DNA of 28,588 nucleotides from a bacterium (Candidatus Gribaldobacteria) CG07_land_8_20_14_0_80_33_18 (lineage in GTDB: Bacteria > Patescibacteriota > Minisyncoccia > Minisyncoccales > CG1-02-41-26). The notes below the pieces were generated by a model. That model was not told where the DNA came from, did not search any database, and saw only the letters and a program-made list of their open reading frames with translations. The stretch lies in contig PEWP01000013.1 in the NCBI GenBank assembly GCA_002779425.1, positions 1 through 28,588 of the forward strand, written 5' to 3'. Positions 7,094-15,226 of the stretch are shown here, in pieces (within the stretch, counting starts at the first letter, position 1; every line of letters starts with the position of its first letter). The position numbers and the translations under genes are program-made.

Positions 7094-7996
7094 ATGGGGC
7101 TCATTCATTTTATTAAATATCGTAAAATTTTTTATTTAATCTCCGGAAGTTTAGTTGCTTTGAGTATCTTTATTATTGTAGTTTTTGGTTTGCGATTTGG
7201 AATTGAATTTACCGGTGGCACAATAATTAAGATTGAATATGAAAACACCAGGCCATCAGTTTTAGAAATAAAAGAAAAATTAAGAGAATTTCCGGGGATT
7301 ACAATTCAGGAAAAAGGGAATTTAGGAATAATTTTAGAAATGAAGGAAATTCCGCCAGAAACTCAATTTGAACTCATTAGGAAACTAAAAGAACTCGGAG
7401 AAATTAAAGAAGGTTCTTTAAGTGTTGAGACGATTGGACCGGTTATTGGCAAAGAAATGAGGCAAAAAACACTCATTGTTATTGTTTTATCTTTGTTCGC
7501 CGTATTAATTTATATTGCCATTGCTTTTTCTAAAGCTTCAAGACCGGTGAACTCTTTTATTTACGGAGTAATGGCTTTAATTGCTCTTTGCCATGATGTG
7601 ATTATTCCTTTAGGCGTTTTTTCAATTTTAGGTAAATACTTTGGAGTGGAGATTACTATCCCAATTATTACCGCTTTTTTATTTATTTTCGGTTATTCCA
7701 TTAATGATACAATCGTAATATTTGACAGGACTCGAGAAAATCTTTTAAAATTTTCAAAAGAGAATTTTGATGTTATTTTAGATAAAAGTCTTTCTCAGAC
7801 CTTAAGCCGTTCTTTAAGCATTTCTTTCACCACTCTCATTCCTCTTTTTGCTATATTTTTCTTTGGCGGAGAGACATTAAAATATTTTGTTTTGGCTTTA
7901 ATTTTAGGAATTAGTTTTGGCAGTTATTCTTCAATTTTTCTCGCTGCTCCCTTGGTTTATAGCTATTTTCTTTTCAGAGAGAAGAAAAAGGGTTGA
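7094..7996 (+). CDS. secF: Protein translocase subunit SecF
   Basis: SecF is the partner of SecD in proton-driven translocation. The 300 residues include an N-terminal membrane helix, the short periplasmic domain beginning GIEFTGGTIIKIEYE, and a C-terminal five-helix membrane domain with the signature FGYSINDTIVIFDRTRENL and SLSQTLSRSLSISFTTLIPL. Length is normal for a separate SecF. It starts 7 bases after secD and ends with TGA, one of the stops showing that TGA is not recoded here. The C-terminus ends in a basic cytoplasmic tail REKKKG, in keeping with the positive-inside rule. Confidence 0.97.
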   Translation: MGLIHFIKYRKIFYLISGSLVALSIFIIVVFGLRFGIEFTGGTIIKIEYENTRPSVLEIKEKLREFPGITIQEKGNLGIILEMKEIPPETQFELIRKLKELGEIKEGSLSVETIGPVIGKEMRQKTLIVIVLSLFAVLIYIAIAFSKASRPVNSFIYGVMALIALCHDVIIPLGVFSILGKYFGVEITIPIITAFLFIFGYSINDTIVIFDRTRENLLKFSKENFDVILDKSLSQTLSRSLSISFTTLIPLFAIFFFGGETLKYFVLALILGISFGSYSSIFLAAPLVYSYFLFREKKKG

Positions 7997-8050
7997 CATA
8001 AGAATAAAAATATAGTTAAATAGATTAAGATAGAGAAATTATAGATTAAT

Positions 8051-9061
8051 ATGGAGAAATTCAATTATCAGAAAATTTGTCAGCAAATATTAAAACCATT
8101 AAATCCAGCCCAAAAAGAGGTGTTGGAGAGAAGATTTGGTTTAGTTTCGGCTGGAAGAGAAACCCTGGAATCAATTGGAAAAGATTTTGGCGTTACCAGA
8201 GAAAGAATTCGGCAGATTGAAAAAGAAGCTTTTTTAAAACTTCAAAGACAAAAAGAGGAAAGAATGGCAAAACTGGTTTTTTTCTCTTTTGAAACCTATT
8301 TTAGGAAAGCCGGGGGACTGAAGCGAGAAGATATTGCTTTATCTGATTTAGGCGGGAAAGATTTCCCAAATAATATTTCCTTTTTACTGACCTTTGGCGA
8401 CCCATTTTTTAAGTTTAAAGAAGCAGAAGAATATTACACTTTTTGGTCGGTTAACAAAGAGATCATCTCTAAAATTCCTTCATTATTAGAGCATCTGTAT
8501 CAACAGTTTAAAAAAATTGGTCATCCAATTTCTGAAGAAGAATTTGAAAAAGAACAAAAAATTGCTTCCCCTCAAATTATTCCCTCTCTGGTCGAAGTTT
8601 CAAAGAAAATAGAAATAGGACCCTCAGGAGTTTTGGGTTTAGTTAATTGGCCAGAAATTAAACCGAAGGGAGTAAAAGATAAGGCCTACTTAGTTTTAAA
8701 ACAAGAAGGAAAACCTTTGTATTTTAAAAAAATTAACGAGTCAATTAATTCAATGTTTTCTAATTTGAAACCGGTATTAACTCAGACGGTTCATAATGAG
8801 TTAATTCGAGATGAAAGATTTATTTTAGTTGGTCGAGGAATTTATGCTTTAAAAGAATGGGGATATGAACCGGGTGAGGTTAAAGACGTAATTATAAAAA
8901 TTTTAAAAGAGAGTAAAAATCCGCTTTCTAAAGAAGAAATTGTTAAAAGCGTTCTTGCCCAACGTTTGGTAAAAGAAAATACAATTTTACTTAATTTGAA
9001 TAATAAAGAATATTTTCTGAAGCTTCCTGACGGGAAATATATTTTTAAACAAAGCATATAA
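8051..9061 (+). CDS. Sigma-region-4 / HARE-HTH DNA-binding protein
   Basis: This is probably a transcription regulator that contacts RNA polymerase or promoter DNA; the target is unknown. Of 336 residues, about 15-65 match sigma-70 region 4: QKEVLERRFGL followed by the helix-turn-helix ETLESIGKDFGVTRERIRQIEKEAFLKL. There is no region 2 or 3, so it cannot act as a complete sigma factor. Residues about 205-275 (KDKAYLVLKQEGKPLYFKKI to GRGIYALKEWGY) match the HARE-HTH domain found in the RNA polymerase delta subunit RpoE, and a second winged-helix-like unit (VKDVIIKILKESKNPLSKEEIVKSV) ends the protein. The middle is unassigned. It is followed 12 bases later by the membrane gene at 9074. Confidence 0.8.
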   Translation: MEKFNYQKICQQILKPLNPAQKEVLERRFGLVSAGRETLESIGKDFGVTRERIRQIEKEAFLKLQRQKEERMAKLVFFSFETYFRKAGGLKREDIALSDLGGKDFPNNISFLLTFGDPFFKFKEAEEYYTFWSVNKEIISKIPSLLEHLYQQFKKIGHPISEEEFEKEQKIASPQIIPSLVEVSKKIEIGPSGVLGLVNWPEIKPKGVKDKAYLVLKQEGKPLYFKKINESINSMFSNLKPVLTQTVHNELIRDERFILVGRGIYALKEWGYEPGEVKDVIIKILKESKNPLSKEEIVKSVLAQRLVKENTILLNLNNKEYFLKLPDGKYIFKQSI

Positions 9062-9073
9062 CTTGAGCGCAAA

Positions 9074-9328
9074 ATGTTAATTTTTCAGTTTGGCTTAAAA
9101 ATTTTACTTTGGTTTACAATTATTTTTTGGGTAATCTTTTGCCCTTATTGTATTATTTGGACTGCACCCCATTTTTATTCGCCAAAAAATCCAAAAGCTG
9201 GTTTAATGATTTCTTTATTAGTGGCTTTTAAATTTTTTTTAATTGGTTTTTTTATTTTAGTTGCAATTTCTATTTTTCTTGCTTATCGCCAGGAGCTTTT
9301 TAGATTTATGTTTCCCGTTACTTCGTAA
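9074..9328 (+). CDS. Small two-helix membrane protein of unknown function
   Basis: The 84-residue protein has two hydrophobic segments, LKILLWFTIIFWVIFCPYCI and FKFFLIGFFILVAISIFLAY, separated by a polar loop with APHFYSPKNPKAG. I do not recognise its family. It begins 12 bases after the regulator stop and ends at the direct repeat before the next membrane gene, so it may belong to the putative translocation locus at 9400-12394. Hydrophobicity and position are seen; the role is unknown. It is short, but composition and spacing support it as real. Confidence 0.6.
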   Translation: MLIFQFGLKILLWFTIIFWVIFCPYCIIWTAPHFYSPKNPKAGLMISLLVAFKFFLIGFFILVAISIFLAYRQELFRFMFPVTS

Positions 9329-9399
9329 AATCTGGTAAGATTTATAGCGAACGTAAGTGAGCGTTCAAATCTGGTAAGATTTATAGCGAAGCGTTTATT
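9326..9399 (+). repeat. Two-copy 24-base direct repeat at a stop codon
   Basis: The same 24 bases occur at 9328-9351 and 9367-9390, a 39-base period. Each copy contains AAATC and GATTT as a small hairpin around TGGTA, and between copies GAACG pairs with CGTTC. It begins in the TAA stop of the preceding gene and runs to 10 bases before the next ATG. There are only two copies, with no spacer array and no cas genes. Confidence 0.75.
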
Positions 9400-10791
9400 A
9401 TGGATATTGTCCAGCTTGCCACAACATTAACTAACATATTGATAATAATCTGGCAGATTTTAAAAACCTGGTGGTGGTTTATTTTACCAGTAATTTTTTA
9501 TTTCCTTGCCCGTTATCTTTATGCTTATTGGGTGCGGTGGTTTTTTTGGTACCGGCAGTTTAAATGGGTTGTTCTTGAAATTAAAACGCCCAAAGAAATT
9601 TTAAAACCATTTAAAGCAATGGAAGATGTTTTTTCAGGTCTCTGGGGGATTATTGATGTTCCTAATTGGAGAGAAAGATGGTGTGAAGGCGAATTACCGA
9701 TAGGTGGAGGACTTTGGTTTTCTTTTGAAGTAGCCAGTTTTGGAGGGGACATTCATTTTTATCTGAGAGTGCCGGAAGGTGTTGACAATGTTGCTAAAAA
9801 TATCATTTATGCTCAATATCCAGAAGTTGAATTTAGTATAGTTAATGATTATACCAAAAATGTTCCTTCGAATATTCCTAATGAAAAATTTGATCTTTAT
9901 GGAGAAGATTTTACTTTTTTTAAAAAAAATGTTTATCCTCTCAAAACCTATCCGGAATTTTTTGAACCAATGGGAGAAAGAATTAGTAAAGAAGAAAAAA
10001 GAATAGACCCAATAAACGCTATTTTAGAGTCCTTGTCAAAACTTAATCCCGGGGAGCAAATTTGGATTCAAATTGTTGCTATTCCTATTACTAATGAACT
10101 TGTTCCTTGGATAGATGAAGGCAACAAAATTATTGAAAAAATAGCCAAAAGAACAAAACCAAAATCTAAACCGCTTATTGAAAGAGTGGCTAAAGGAATA
10201 GGGGATATTGCTGAAGAAATTGCTACGGGTGTAACAAAACCGGAGCGTTTAGAAGAAGTGAGAGAAAAAGCAATTTCACCAGCAGTTTCCGAAACCGGTG
10301 AGAGAGAAATGCTTATTACTCCCGGCGAAAGAAGAATTTTAACCGCCATCGAAAATAAAATATCAAAACCAGCCTATTTAACTTTTTTAAGGAGCCTTCA
10401 TATTTTTAAAACAGATGAACCCCATTTGCCAAAACATGACAAAATTCTCGATTCTTATCTTACTCATTTTGCTAGTGTTGACATGAATGCTTTACATCAC
10501 TTAGCGTCTACCCGAACGAGGATTCACTACTTTTTTAGGAAAAGCCGTAATTATGCCAGAGCCAGAAACAGTTTCAGGTATTATAAAGAAAGATTGCCTT
10601 ACTTTTGGCTTGCTTCAATGGAAGGGGAACCTCTTTGGAAATTAGGCCGGGGTAAAAAGAAAGCAACTGTTATTTTAAATACCGAAGAATTAGTTTCTAT
10701 TTTTCATTTTCCTTCTAAAATTGAACTTCCCACTGTTCCCCGGGTTGAAGCAAAAAAATCCGGGCCACCGCCCACTTTGCCTATTGAATAA
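9400..10791 (+). CDS. Membrane-anchored protein of unknown function, partner of the VirD4-like ATPase
   Basis: The 463-residue protein has a strongly hydrophobic, Trp-rich N-terminus with one or two membrane helices (about 10-50, including TWWWFILPVIFYFLARYLY). A large soluble region follows, starting with FKWVVLEIKTPKEILKPFKAMEDVFSGLWG and continuing through GGGLWFSFEVASFGGDIHFYLRVPEG. It ends in a Pro-rich tail (PPPTLPIE). I cannot assign a characterised family. The same arrangement, a membrane protein directly before a VirD4/HerA-like ATPase, is known from CPR genomes, where some databases give it a DUF name. The ATPase starts 1 base after this stop, so the two are almost certainly co-translated. 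A role as membrane anchor or assembly platform is inference. Confidence 0.8.
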   Translation: MDIVQLATTLTNILIIIWQILKTWWWFILPVIFYFLARYLYAYWVRWFFWYRQFKWVVLEIKTPKEILKPFKAMEDVFSGLWGIIDVPNWRERWCEGELPIGGGLWFSFEVASFGGDIHFYLRVPEGVDNVAKNIIYAQYPEVEFSIVNDYTKNVPSNIPNEKFDLYGEDFTFFKKNVYPLKTYPEFFEPMGERISKEEKRIDPINAILESLSKLNPGEQIWIQIVAIPITNELVPWIDEGNKIIEKIAKRTKPKSKPLIERVAKGIGDIAEEIATGVTKPERLEEVREKAISPAVSETGEREMLITPGERRILTAIENKISKPAYLTFLRSLHIFKTDEPHLPKHDKILDSYLTHFASVDMNALHHLASTRTRIHYFFRKSRNYARARNSFRYYKERLPYFWLASMEGEPLWKLGRGKKKATVILNTEELVSIFHFPSKIELPTVPRVEAKKSGPPPTLPIE

Positions 10792-10792
10792 T

Positions 10793-12394
10793 ATGAAAAA
10801 AGAAGAGATAAATTTTTTCGGCCTAACAACTTTTCGTAATGAAAAGAAAAAATTTGGGATTAAACTTGACGATAGGCGTCGGCATTTTTATGCTGTGGGA
10901 AAAACCGGAATGGGAAAAACCGAACTTTTAAAAAATATGGCAATTCAGGATATAAGAAATGGTTGTGGAATTGGTTTTATTGATCCTCATGGCGAAGCAG
11001 CCGAAGACCTGCTTAATTTTATTCCCAAAGAGCGAATAGATGATGTCGTTTATTTTAATCCAGCTGATTTTGAATATCCGATTGCTTTTAATGTAATGGA
11101 AAAAGTTAGCGCTACCCATCGGCATTTAATAGCTTCTGGCCTGATGGGGGTTTTTAAAAAAATTTGGCCTGATGTTTGGTCTGCCCGGATGGAATATATT
11201 TTAAATAATTCTATTTTAGCTCTTCTTGAATATCCAGATTCTACTTTATTAGGGATAAATCGAATTTTAGCCGACCCTGATTATCGGAAAAAAGTTGTTG
11301 AAAATGTTACTGATCCGGTGATTAAAGCTTTTTGGACCCAGGAATTCGCCCGTTATACCGCTCGCTATGAAGTTGAAGCGACAGCTGCTATTCAGAATAA
11401 AATCGGCCAGTTTATTTCTGCTCCTTTAATTAGAAACAGTATTGGACAACTTCATTCTTTAATTAACATGAGAGAAGTGATGGATAAGGGAAAAATTTTA
11501 ATTGTTAATTTATCAAAAGGGAAAATCGGAGAAGATCCCTCGCGTCTTTTAGGAGGGTTATTGGTTACCAAATTACAATTGGCGGCAATGAGTCGGGTTG
11601 ATATGCCGGAGGAAAAAAGAAAAGATTTCTTTTTATATGTTGATGAATTTCAAAATTTCGCTACAGAGAGTTTTATTAATATTTTGTCTGAGGCAAGAAA
11701 ATATCGGCTTTGTTTAATTCTTTCCCATCAGTACATTACTCAAATGGAGGAGGAAGTTAGAGATGCGGTTTTTGGCAATATTGGCACTTTACTTTGTTTT
11801 CGGGTTGGAGCAGAAGACGCTGAATATTTAGAAAAAGAACTTACTCCCCAGCTGACTGCCGCTGATTTAGTTAATTTGGGAAAATTCAACATTTATTTAA
11901 AATTAATGATTGATGGAATCGCTGGCGATCCATTTTCTGCCGAAACCTTATTCCCCTTTGAAAGACCAAAAGAATCTTATAAAGAGGAAATAATAAAATT
12001 ATCGCGAGAGAAATATAGTGCTTCCAGAAAAATAGTAGAAGAAAAGATTGCTCAATGGACAGGAAATTATATTTTAAAAGAAGCTCCTCCTGCGCCGCCG
12101 GCTCTTTACGATGCCCAATGTAAAATCTGCGGCAAATGGATAAAAGTTCCTTTTAGACCAGACCTCAAAAGACCAATTTATTGCAAAACTTGTTTAAAAA
12201 AAGTTGAAGAAAAAAAGGAAAAAATTGTTGAAATTAAAACCATTTCTTTAAAAGAACTTTTACCTAAAGATGAGGAAAAAAACAAAAAACCAGTTTCTGA
12301 ACCTGAGTTAAAAAAAGTACTCAATGAGGCCTTAGAAGAAAAAGTAAAAAAAGGTATAATAAAACCAGGAGAGACAGTAAATTTTGACAAATGA
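10793..12394 (+). CDS. VirD4/HerA-like type IV secretion coupling ATPase with zinc ribbon
   Basis: This is a hexameric-type ATPase related to conjugative coupling proteins that pump DNA or protein through membranes. The 533 residues carry Walker A GKTGMGKT (36-43), FIDPHGE as the arginine/aspartate-rich strand, and Walker B FLYVDEFQNF with Asp284 and Glu285. A C-terminal zinc ribbon has Cys443, Cys446, Cys464 and Cys467 around CGKWIKVPFRPDLKRP. No membrane helix is present, so it probably relies on the preceding membrane protein. A reading from 10721 would overlap the previous gene by 70 bases, so ATG 10793 was chosen. No other type IV secretion genes, relaxase or oriT are visible. It could serve DNA uptake or export, or protein transfer. 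Confidence 0.85.
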   Translation: MKKEEINFFGLTTFRNEKKKFGIKLDDRRRHFYAVGKTGMGKTELLKNMAIQDIRNGCGIGFIDPHGEAAEDLLNFIPKERIDDVVYFNPADFEYPIAFNVMEKVSATHRHLIASGLMGVFKKIWPDVWSARMEYILNNSILALLEYPDSTLLGINRILADPDYRKKVVENVTDPVIKAFWTQEFARYTARYEVEATAAIQNKIGQFISAPLIRNSIGQLHSLINMREVMDKGKILIVNLSKGKIGEDPSRLLGGLLVTKLQLAAMSRVDMPEEKRKDFFLYVDEFQNFATESFINILSEARKYRLCLILSHQYITQMEEEVRDAVFGNIGTLLCFRVGAEDAEYLEKELTPQLTAADLVNLGKFNIYLKLMIDGIAGDPFSAETLFPFERPKESYKEEIIKLSREKYSASRKIVEEKIAQWTGNYILKEAPPAPPALYDAQCKICGKWIKVPFRPDLKRPIYCKTCLKKVEEKKEKIVEIKTISLKELLPKDEEKNKKPVSEPELKKVLNEALEEKVKKGIIKPGETVNFDK

Positions 12395-13566
12395 TTATGT
12401 TAAAAACACTTAAAGATTTTAATTTTTTCGATAAAAAAGTTTTAGTTAGAACAGATTTTAATGTGCCAATTGAAAATGGGAGAATTATTGATAGTTTTCG
12501 AATTGAGAGAACTCTTCCCACAATAAATTACCTTAGAGAAAAAGGTGCAAAAGTAATATTATTGTCTCATCAAGGCGATGGACTTTCCTTTCAACCAGTA
12601 GCCCTAAAATTAGAAGAACTATTAAAAAAACCGATAAAATTTTTAAATGACTGTTGCGGCAAAAAAGTAGAAAAAGAAATAAATAAAATGAAAAGTGGTC
12701 AGATAATTCTTTTAGAGAATTTAAGATTTTATCCCCAAGAAAAAGAAAATAATTTAGAATTTGCCAAAAATCTCGCAAAATTAGGCGATATTTATGTTTC
12801 TGAAGCATTTTCTGTTTCTCATCGTTCTCATGCTTCAATAGTTTCTTTACCGTTTCTTTTACAGGCAAAAGCTATCGGTTTTTTATTTGAAAAAGAAATG
12901 GAAACTTTATCTAAGGTATTAGGGCGCGCAGCGGCCAGGCCCGCCTGCGCAGGCAGGCCATTGGTTATTATTATTGGCGGGAAAAAGATTTCTTCCAAAC
13001 TTAAGGTAATCTCCAGTTTTATTGAAAAAGCTGACCATCTTCTTTTTGGAGGCGAATTGGCAAATGTAATTTTGAGAGTAAAAGGAATATGTGTGGGCAA
13101 GCCTTGGCCAGAAAAAGAAATGATTGAAGAAATTGGAAAAATAAATTTAACTGATACAAAAATTCATTTGCCGATGGATGTAATTGTTTCACCTGACGAG
13201 ACAGGAGAAATATATATTAAGGAAACCGGTCCGGGAAAGGTAAGAAAGGAGGAGGAAATTTTTGATATTGGTCCGGAAACAATTCAAACTTTTTCTTCTA
13301 TAATTAAAGAAGCAAAAACAATTATTTGGTCGGGCCCTTTAGGTTTAATTGAGAATAAACTATTTAAAAAAGGAACAGAAACAATTGCTCAAAGGATAGT
13401 TGCCAATACTTCGGCTTTTTCTATTGCTGGCGGGGGAGACACAATAAAGATTCTTCGCGAGCTTAATTTTATTGACAAATTTTCTTTTATCTCAACCGGA
13501 GGAAGCGCTATGCTTTCTTTTTTAGCTGAAGAAAAACTACCAGGAATTGAGGCGCTAAAAGTTTAG
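12391..13566 (+). CDS. pgk: Phosphoglycerate kinase
   Basis: PGK makes ATP from 1,3-bisphosphoglycerate in glycolysis. The 391 residues show KVLVRTDFNVPIENGRI at the N-terminus, ENLRFYPQEKENN, WSGPLGLIENKLF, AGGGDTIKIL and ISTGGSAMLSFL at the C-terminus. The usual substrate motif SHLGRPxG reads SHQGDG, so the Arg that follows the Gly is missing. The usual NDAFGTAHR is SEAFSVSHR. A GC-rich palindromic insert at 12928-12959 encodes RAAARPACAG just before the IIIGGKKISSK strand. It starts with an ATGA overlap on the previous gene; a second ATG is 6 bases later. Substitutions at the substrate end suggest divergence, though the nucleotide-binding half looks complete. Confidence 0.93.
   Translation: MIMLKTLKDFNFFDKKVLVRTDFNVPIENGRIIDSFRIERTLPTINYLREKGAKVILLSHQGDGLSFQPVALKLEELLKKPIKFLNDCCGKKVEKEINKMKSGQIILLENLRFYPQEKENNLEFAKNLAKLGDIYVSEAFSVSHRSHASIVSLPFLLQAKAIGFLFEKEMETLSKVLGRAAARPACAGRPLVIIIGGKKISSKLKVISSFIEKADHLLFGGELANVILRVKGICVGKPWPEKEMIEEIGKINLTDTKIHLPMDVIVSPDETGEIYIKETGPGKVRKEEEIFDIGPETIQTFSSIIKEAKTIIWSGPLGLIENKLFKKGTETIAQRIVANTSAFSIAGGGDTIKILRELNFIDKFSFISTGGSAMLSFLAEEKLPGIEALKV
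12928..12959. repeat. In-frame GC-rich palindromic insert in pgk
   Basis: A perfect 12-bp palindrome, GCCTGCGCAGGC at 12943-12954, lies inside GGCC 12933-12936 and GGCC 12956-12959. The local GC content is far above that of the surrounding gene. It encodes AAARPACAGRP between a helix and the conserved GGKK strand, a point where PGKs normally have only a short loop. Reverse complemented, 12940-12957 reads CCTGCCTGCGCAGGCGGG and shares both ends with the secA insert. Confidence 0.8.
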
Positions 13567-13569
13567 GAT

Positions 13570-14757
13570 ATGGTAGAAATCAAGAATCTAAAAAAAGCAG
13601 CTCAAAGAATTCTCTCAGCTATTAAAAAAAATGAGAGAATTATTTTATATGGCGATGCTGATTTGGATGGAACAACTTCAGTAATCATTTTAGAAGAAGC
13701 AATTAAAAACCTGAAAGGAGAAATAAGCGCCATTTATTTTCCAGACCGGGAAAAAGAAAATTATGGACTGACCGAAACTGGTTTAAATTTTCTTTCTCCA
13801 TTTGCCCCGGCTCTTCTCATTTGTCTTGATTTAGGCATAACCAATTTCAAAGAAGTGAAATTGGCGAGAGAAAAAGGATTTAAAGTGATAATCATTGACC
13901 ATCATGAAGCACTGAAAGAAATTCCGGAAGTATTAATTCTTGTTGACCCGAAACAAAAAACAGATAAATATCCTTTTAAACAATTAGCTGCTTGCGGGGT
14001 AGTTTATAAATTAGCTCAACTGATGTTTAAAAATAAAATTCCGTCGGCGCTGGAACAGAATTTTTTAGAATTAACCGCTTTAGGAACTTTAGCCGATATG
14101 ATGGCGGAAATAGATGATAATAAAATTTATATTGAAAAAGGGTTACCTTTGATTATTTCTTCTTTTCGGCCAGGATTGCGGGTCCTTTTAAAATTAGTAA
14201 GAAATAATTCTAATTCCGAAAGAGAGATGGTTTCAAGGATTATTTCTATTTTGAATATTTCAGAAATTAAAAACCATTTAACTGAAAGTTATTTAATTTT
14301 AAATTCTTCAACTGAAGCCGAAGTCCAAGAATTAACCCAAGAGATTTTTCAAAAATCTTTTGAGCGTTCGCTCAAAATTAAAGAAATAGTCGGAGAAGTT
14401 GAAACTTGCATTTCTCAAAACTCCGACCCAATTATTTTTGAAGGCGATGTTGATTGGACTTATCTTCTTTTAGGAGCAGTTGCTTCAAGAATTTGCAATA
14501 AACATAAAAAACCAACCTTTATTTTTAAAATTGGGGAAAAAGAAAGCAAAGGTTCGGTGAGAGCGCCCAAAGGAATAAATAGCGTCAAAATGATGGAAGA
14601 TTGTTCGCATCTTTTAAAAATGTTTGGCGGTCATGCCGCGGCTTCGGGTTTTACCCTCGCCAATGAAAATCTTGAAAAATTTAAGAATTGTTTATTATCA
14701 AACATTGAAAAATATGAGAAAAATAATGGGAAAAATAATGGGAAAAATAATTATTAA
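13570..14757 (+). CDS. recJ: RecJ-like DHH/DHHA1 phosphoesterase
   Basis: DHH enzymes hydrolyse phosphodiester bonds; RecJ members are single-strand 5'-3' exonucleases. The 395 residues have the metal motifs DADLDG (29-34) and IIDHHE (DHH 110-112), plus the DHHA1 motif GGHAAASGF (353-361) that binds the phosphodiester end. The protein is shorter than E. coli RecJ (about 577) and lacks its C-terminal OB-type extension, so it may be a minimal RecJ or an oligonucleotide/nanoRNase-type enzyme. A palindrome TTTTGAGCG/CGCTCAAAA at 14358-14377 lies inside the gene. The C-terminal tail NNGKNNGKNNY arises from a 12-base tandem repeat that also carries the start of the next gene. Confidence 0.85.
   Translation: MVEIKNLKKAAQRILSAIKKNERIILYGDADLDGTTSVIILEEAIKNLKGEISAIYFPDREKENYGLTETGLNFLSPFAPALLICLDLGITNFKEVKLAREKGFKVIIIDHHEALKEIPEVLILVDPKQKTDKYPFKQLAACGVVYKLAQLMFKNKIPSALEQNFLELTALGTLADMMAEIDDNKIYIEKGLPLIISSFRPGLRVLLKLVRNNSNSEREMVSRIISILNISEIKNHLTESYLILNSSTEAEVQELTQEIFQKSFERSLKIKEIVGEVETCISQNSDPIIFEGDVDWTYLLLGAVASRICNKHKKPTFIFKIGEKESKGSVRAPKGINSVKMMEDCSHLLKMFGGHAAASGFTLANENLEKFKNCLLSNIEKYEKNNGKNNGKNNY
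14358..14377. repeat. Perfect 9-bp palindrome inside the RecJ-like gene
   Basis: TTTTGAGCG 14358-14366 pairs perfectly with CGCTCAAAA 14369-14377 across TT. It encodes FERSLK in the linker between the DHH and DHHA1 domains. Confidence 0.55.
14719..14751 (+). repeat. 12-base tandem repeat carrying alternative rnhA starts
   Basis: AAAAATAATGGG is repeated at 14719-14730 and 14731-14742, with a partial third copy at 14743-14751. In one frame it gives the NNGK repeats at the end of the RecJ-like protein. In another it offers in-frame ATG codons 12 bases apart (14726, 14738) for RNase HI. Copy number can change by 12 without a frameshift in either gene. Confidence 0.8.
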
Positions 14758-15178
14758 CATCGATGGTGGTTCGCGAGGTAATCCTGGTCCGGCGGCGCTC
14801 GGAGTTTTAATTTATGACCAAAAGAGAAATGTTTTTAAAAAATATTCTCAGTATTTAGGCGAAACGACTAATAACGAAGCTGAATACCAGGCATTGATAT
14901 TTGCGTTTAAAAAAATAAAAGCGCTTTTTGGCAAAGAAAAAATAAAAAGAATGGAAGTTGAAATAAAATCTGATTCAGAACTTTTAATAAAGCAAATGAG
15001 AGGGGAGTATAAAATTCTCGAACCAAAGATTCAGCAACTTTTTTTAAAGGCCTGGAATTTAAAAATTGATTTAGGCGAGATAAATTTTATTCTTATCCCT
15101 CGCGAAGAAAATAAAGAAGCCGACAAATTAGTAAATGAGATATTAGATTCTCAAGCAAAAAGTCAAAAGCTTTTTTAA
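14738..15178 (+). CDS. rnhA: Ribonuclease HI
   Basis: RNase HI cuts the RNA strand of RNA-DNA hybrids such as R-loops and lagging-strand primers. From ATG 14738 there are 146 residues, the normal size. The four catalytic acids are visible: Asp9 (NIDGGSRGNPGP), Glu49 (TNNEAEYQAL), Asp79 (KSDSELLI) and Asp129 (EADKLVNEIL). The histidine seen in some RNases H before the last Asp is not obvious; REENKEAD is there instead. In-frame ATGs at 14714 and 14726 would add only repeat-coded residues, so 14738 was preferred. The gene overlaps the end of the RecJ-like gene, suggesting translational coupling of two nucleic acid enzymes. It is followed by the rnpB promoter. Confidence 0.92.
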   Translation: MGKIIINIDGGSRGNPGPAALGVLIYDQKRNVFKKYSQYLGETTNNEAEYQALIFAFKKIKALFGKEKIKRMEVEIKSDSELLIKQMRGEYKILEPKIQQLFLKAWNLKIDLGEINFILIPREENKEADKLVNEILDSQAKSQKLF

Positions 15179-15197
15179 TAATTTATTATTATAGCAG

Positions 15198-15226
15198 TTG
15201 ACTCTTTTAAAGATTTTTACTATTAT
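15198..15226 (+). promoter_or_regulatory. Promoter of the RNase P RNA gene
   Basis: TTGACT at 15198-15203 and TATTAT at 15221-15226 are separated by 17 bases, placing transcription start near 15233 where the RNA begins. TATAAT at 15224-15229 is an alternative -10 with a longer spacer. This is the clearest sigma-70-type promoter in the window. Confidence 0.75.

Noticed and set aside
9328..9390. CRISPR-like direct repeats
   Set aside because: There are only two copies, the 15-base gap is not a spacer, and no cas gene is present.
10068..10349. Minus-strand open frame opposite the 463-residue membrane protein
   Set aside because: It lies entirely inside a plus-strand gene that fits its neighbours and has no independent start signal.
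14719..14751. Assembly artefact at the tandem repeat between recJ-like and rnhA genes
   Set aside because: Both reading frames stay intact through the repeat, so there is no positive sign of misassembly.
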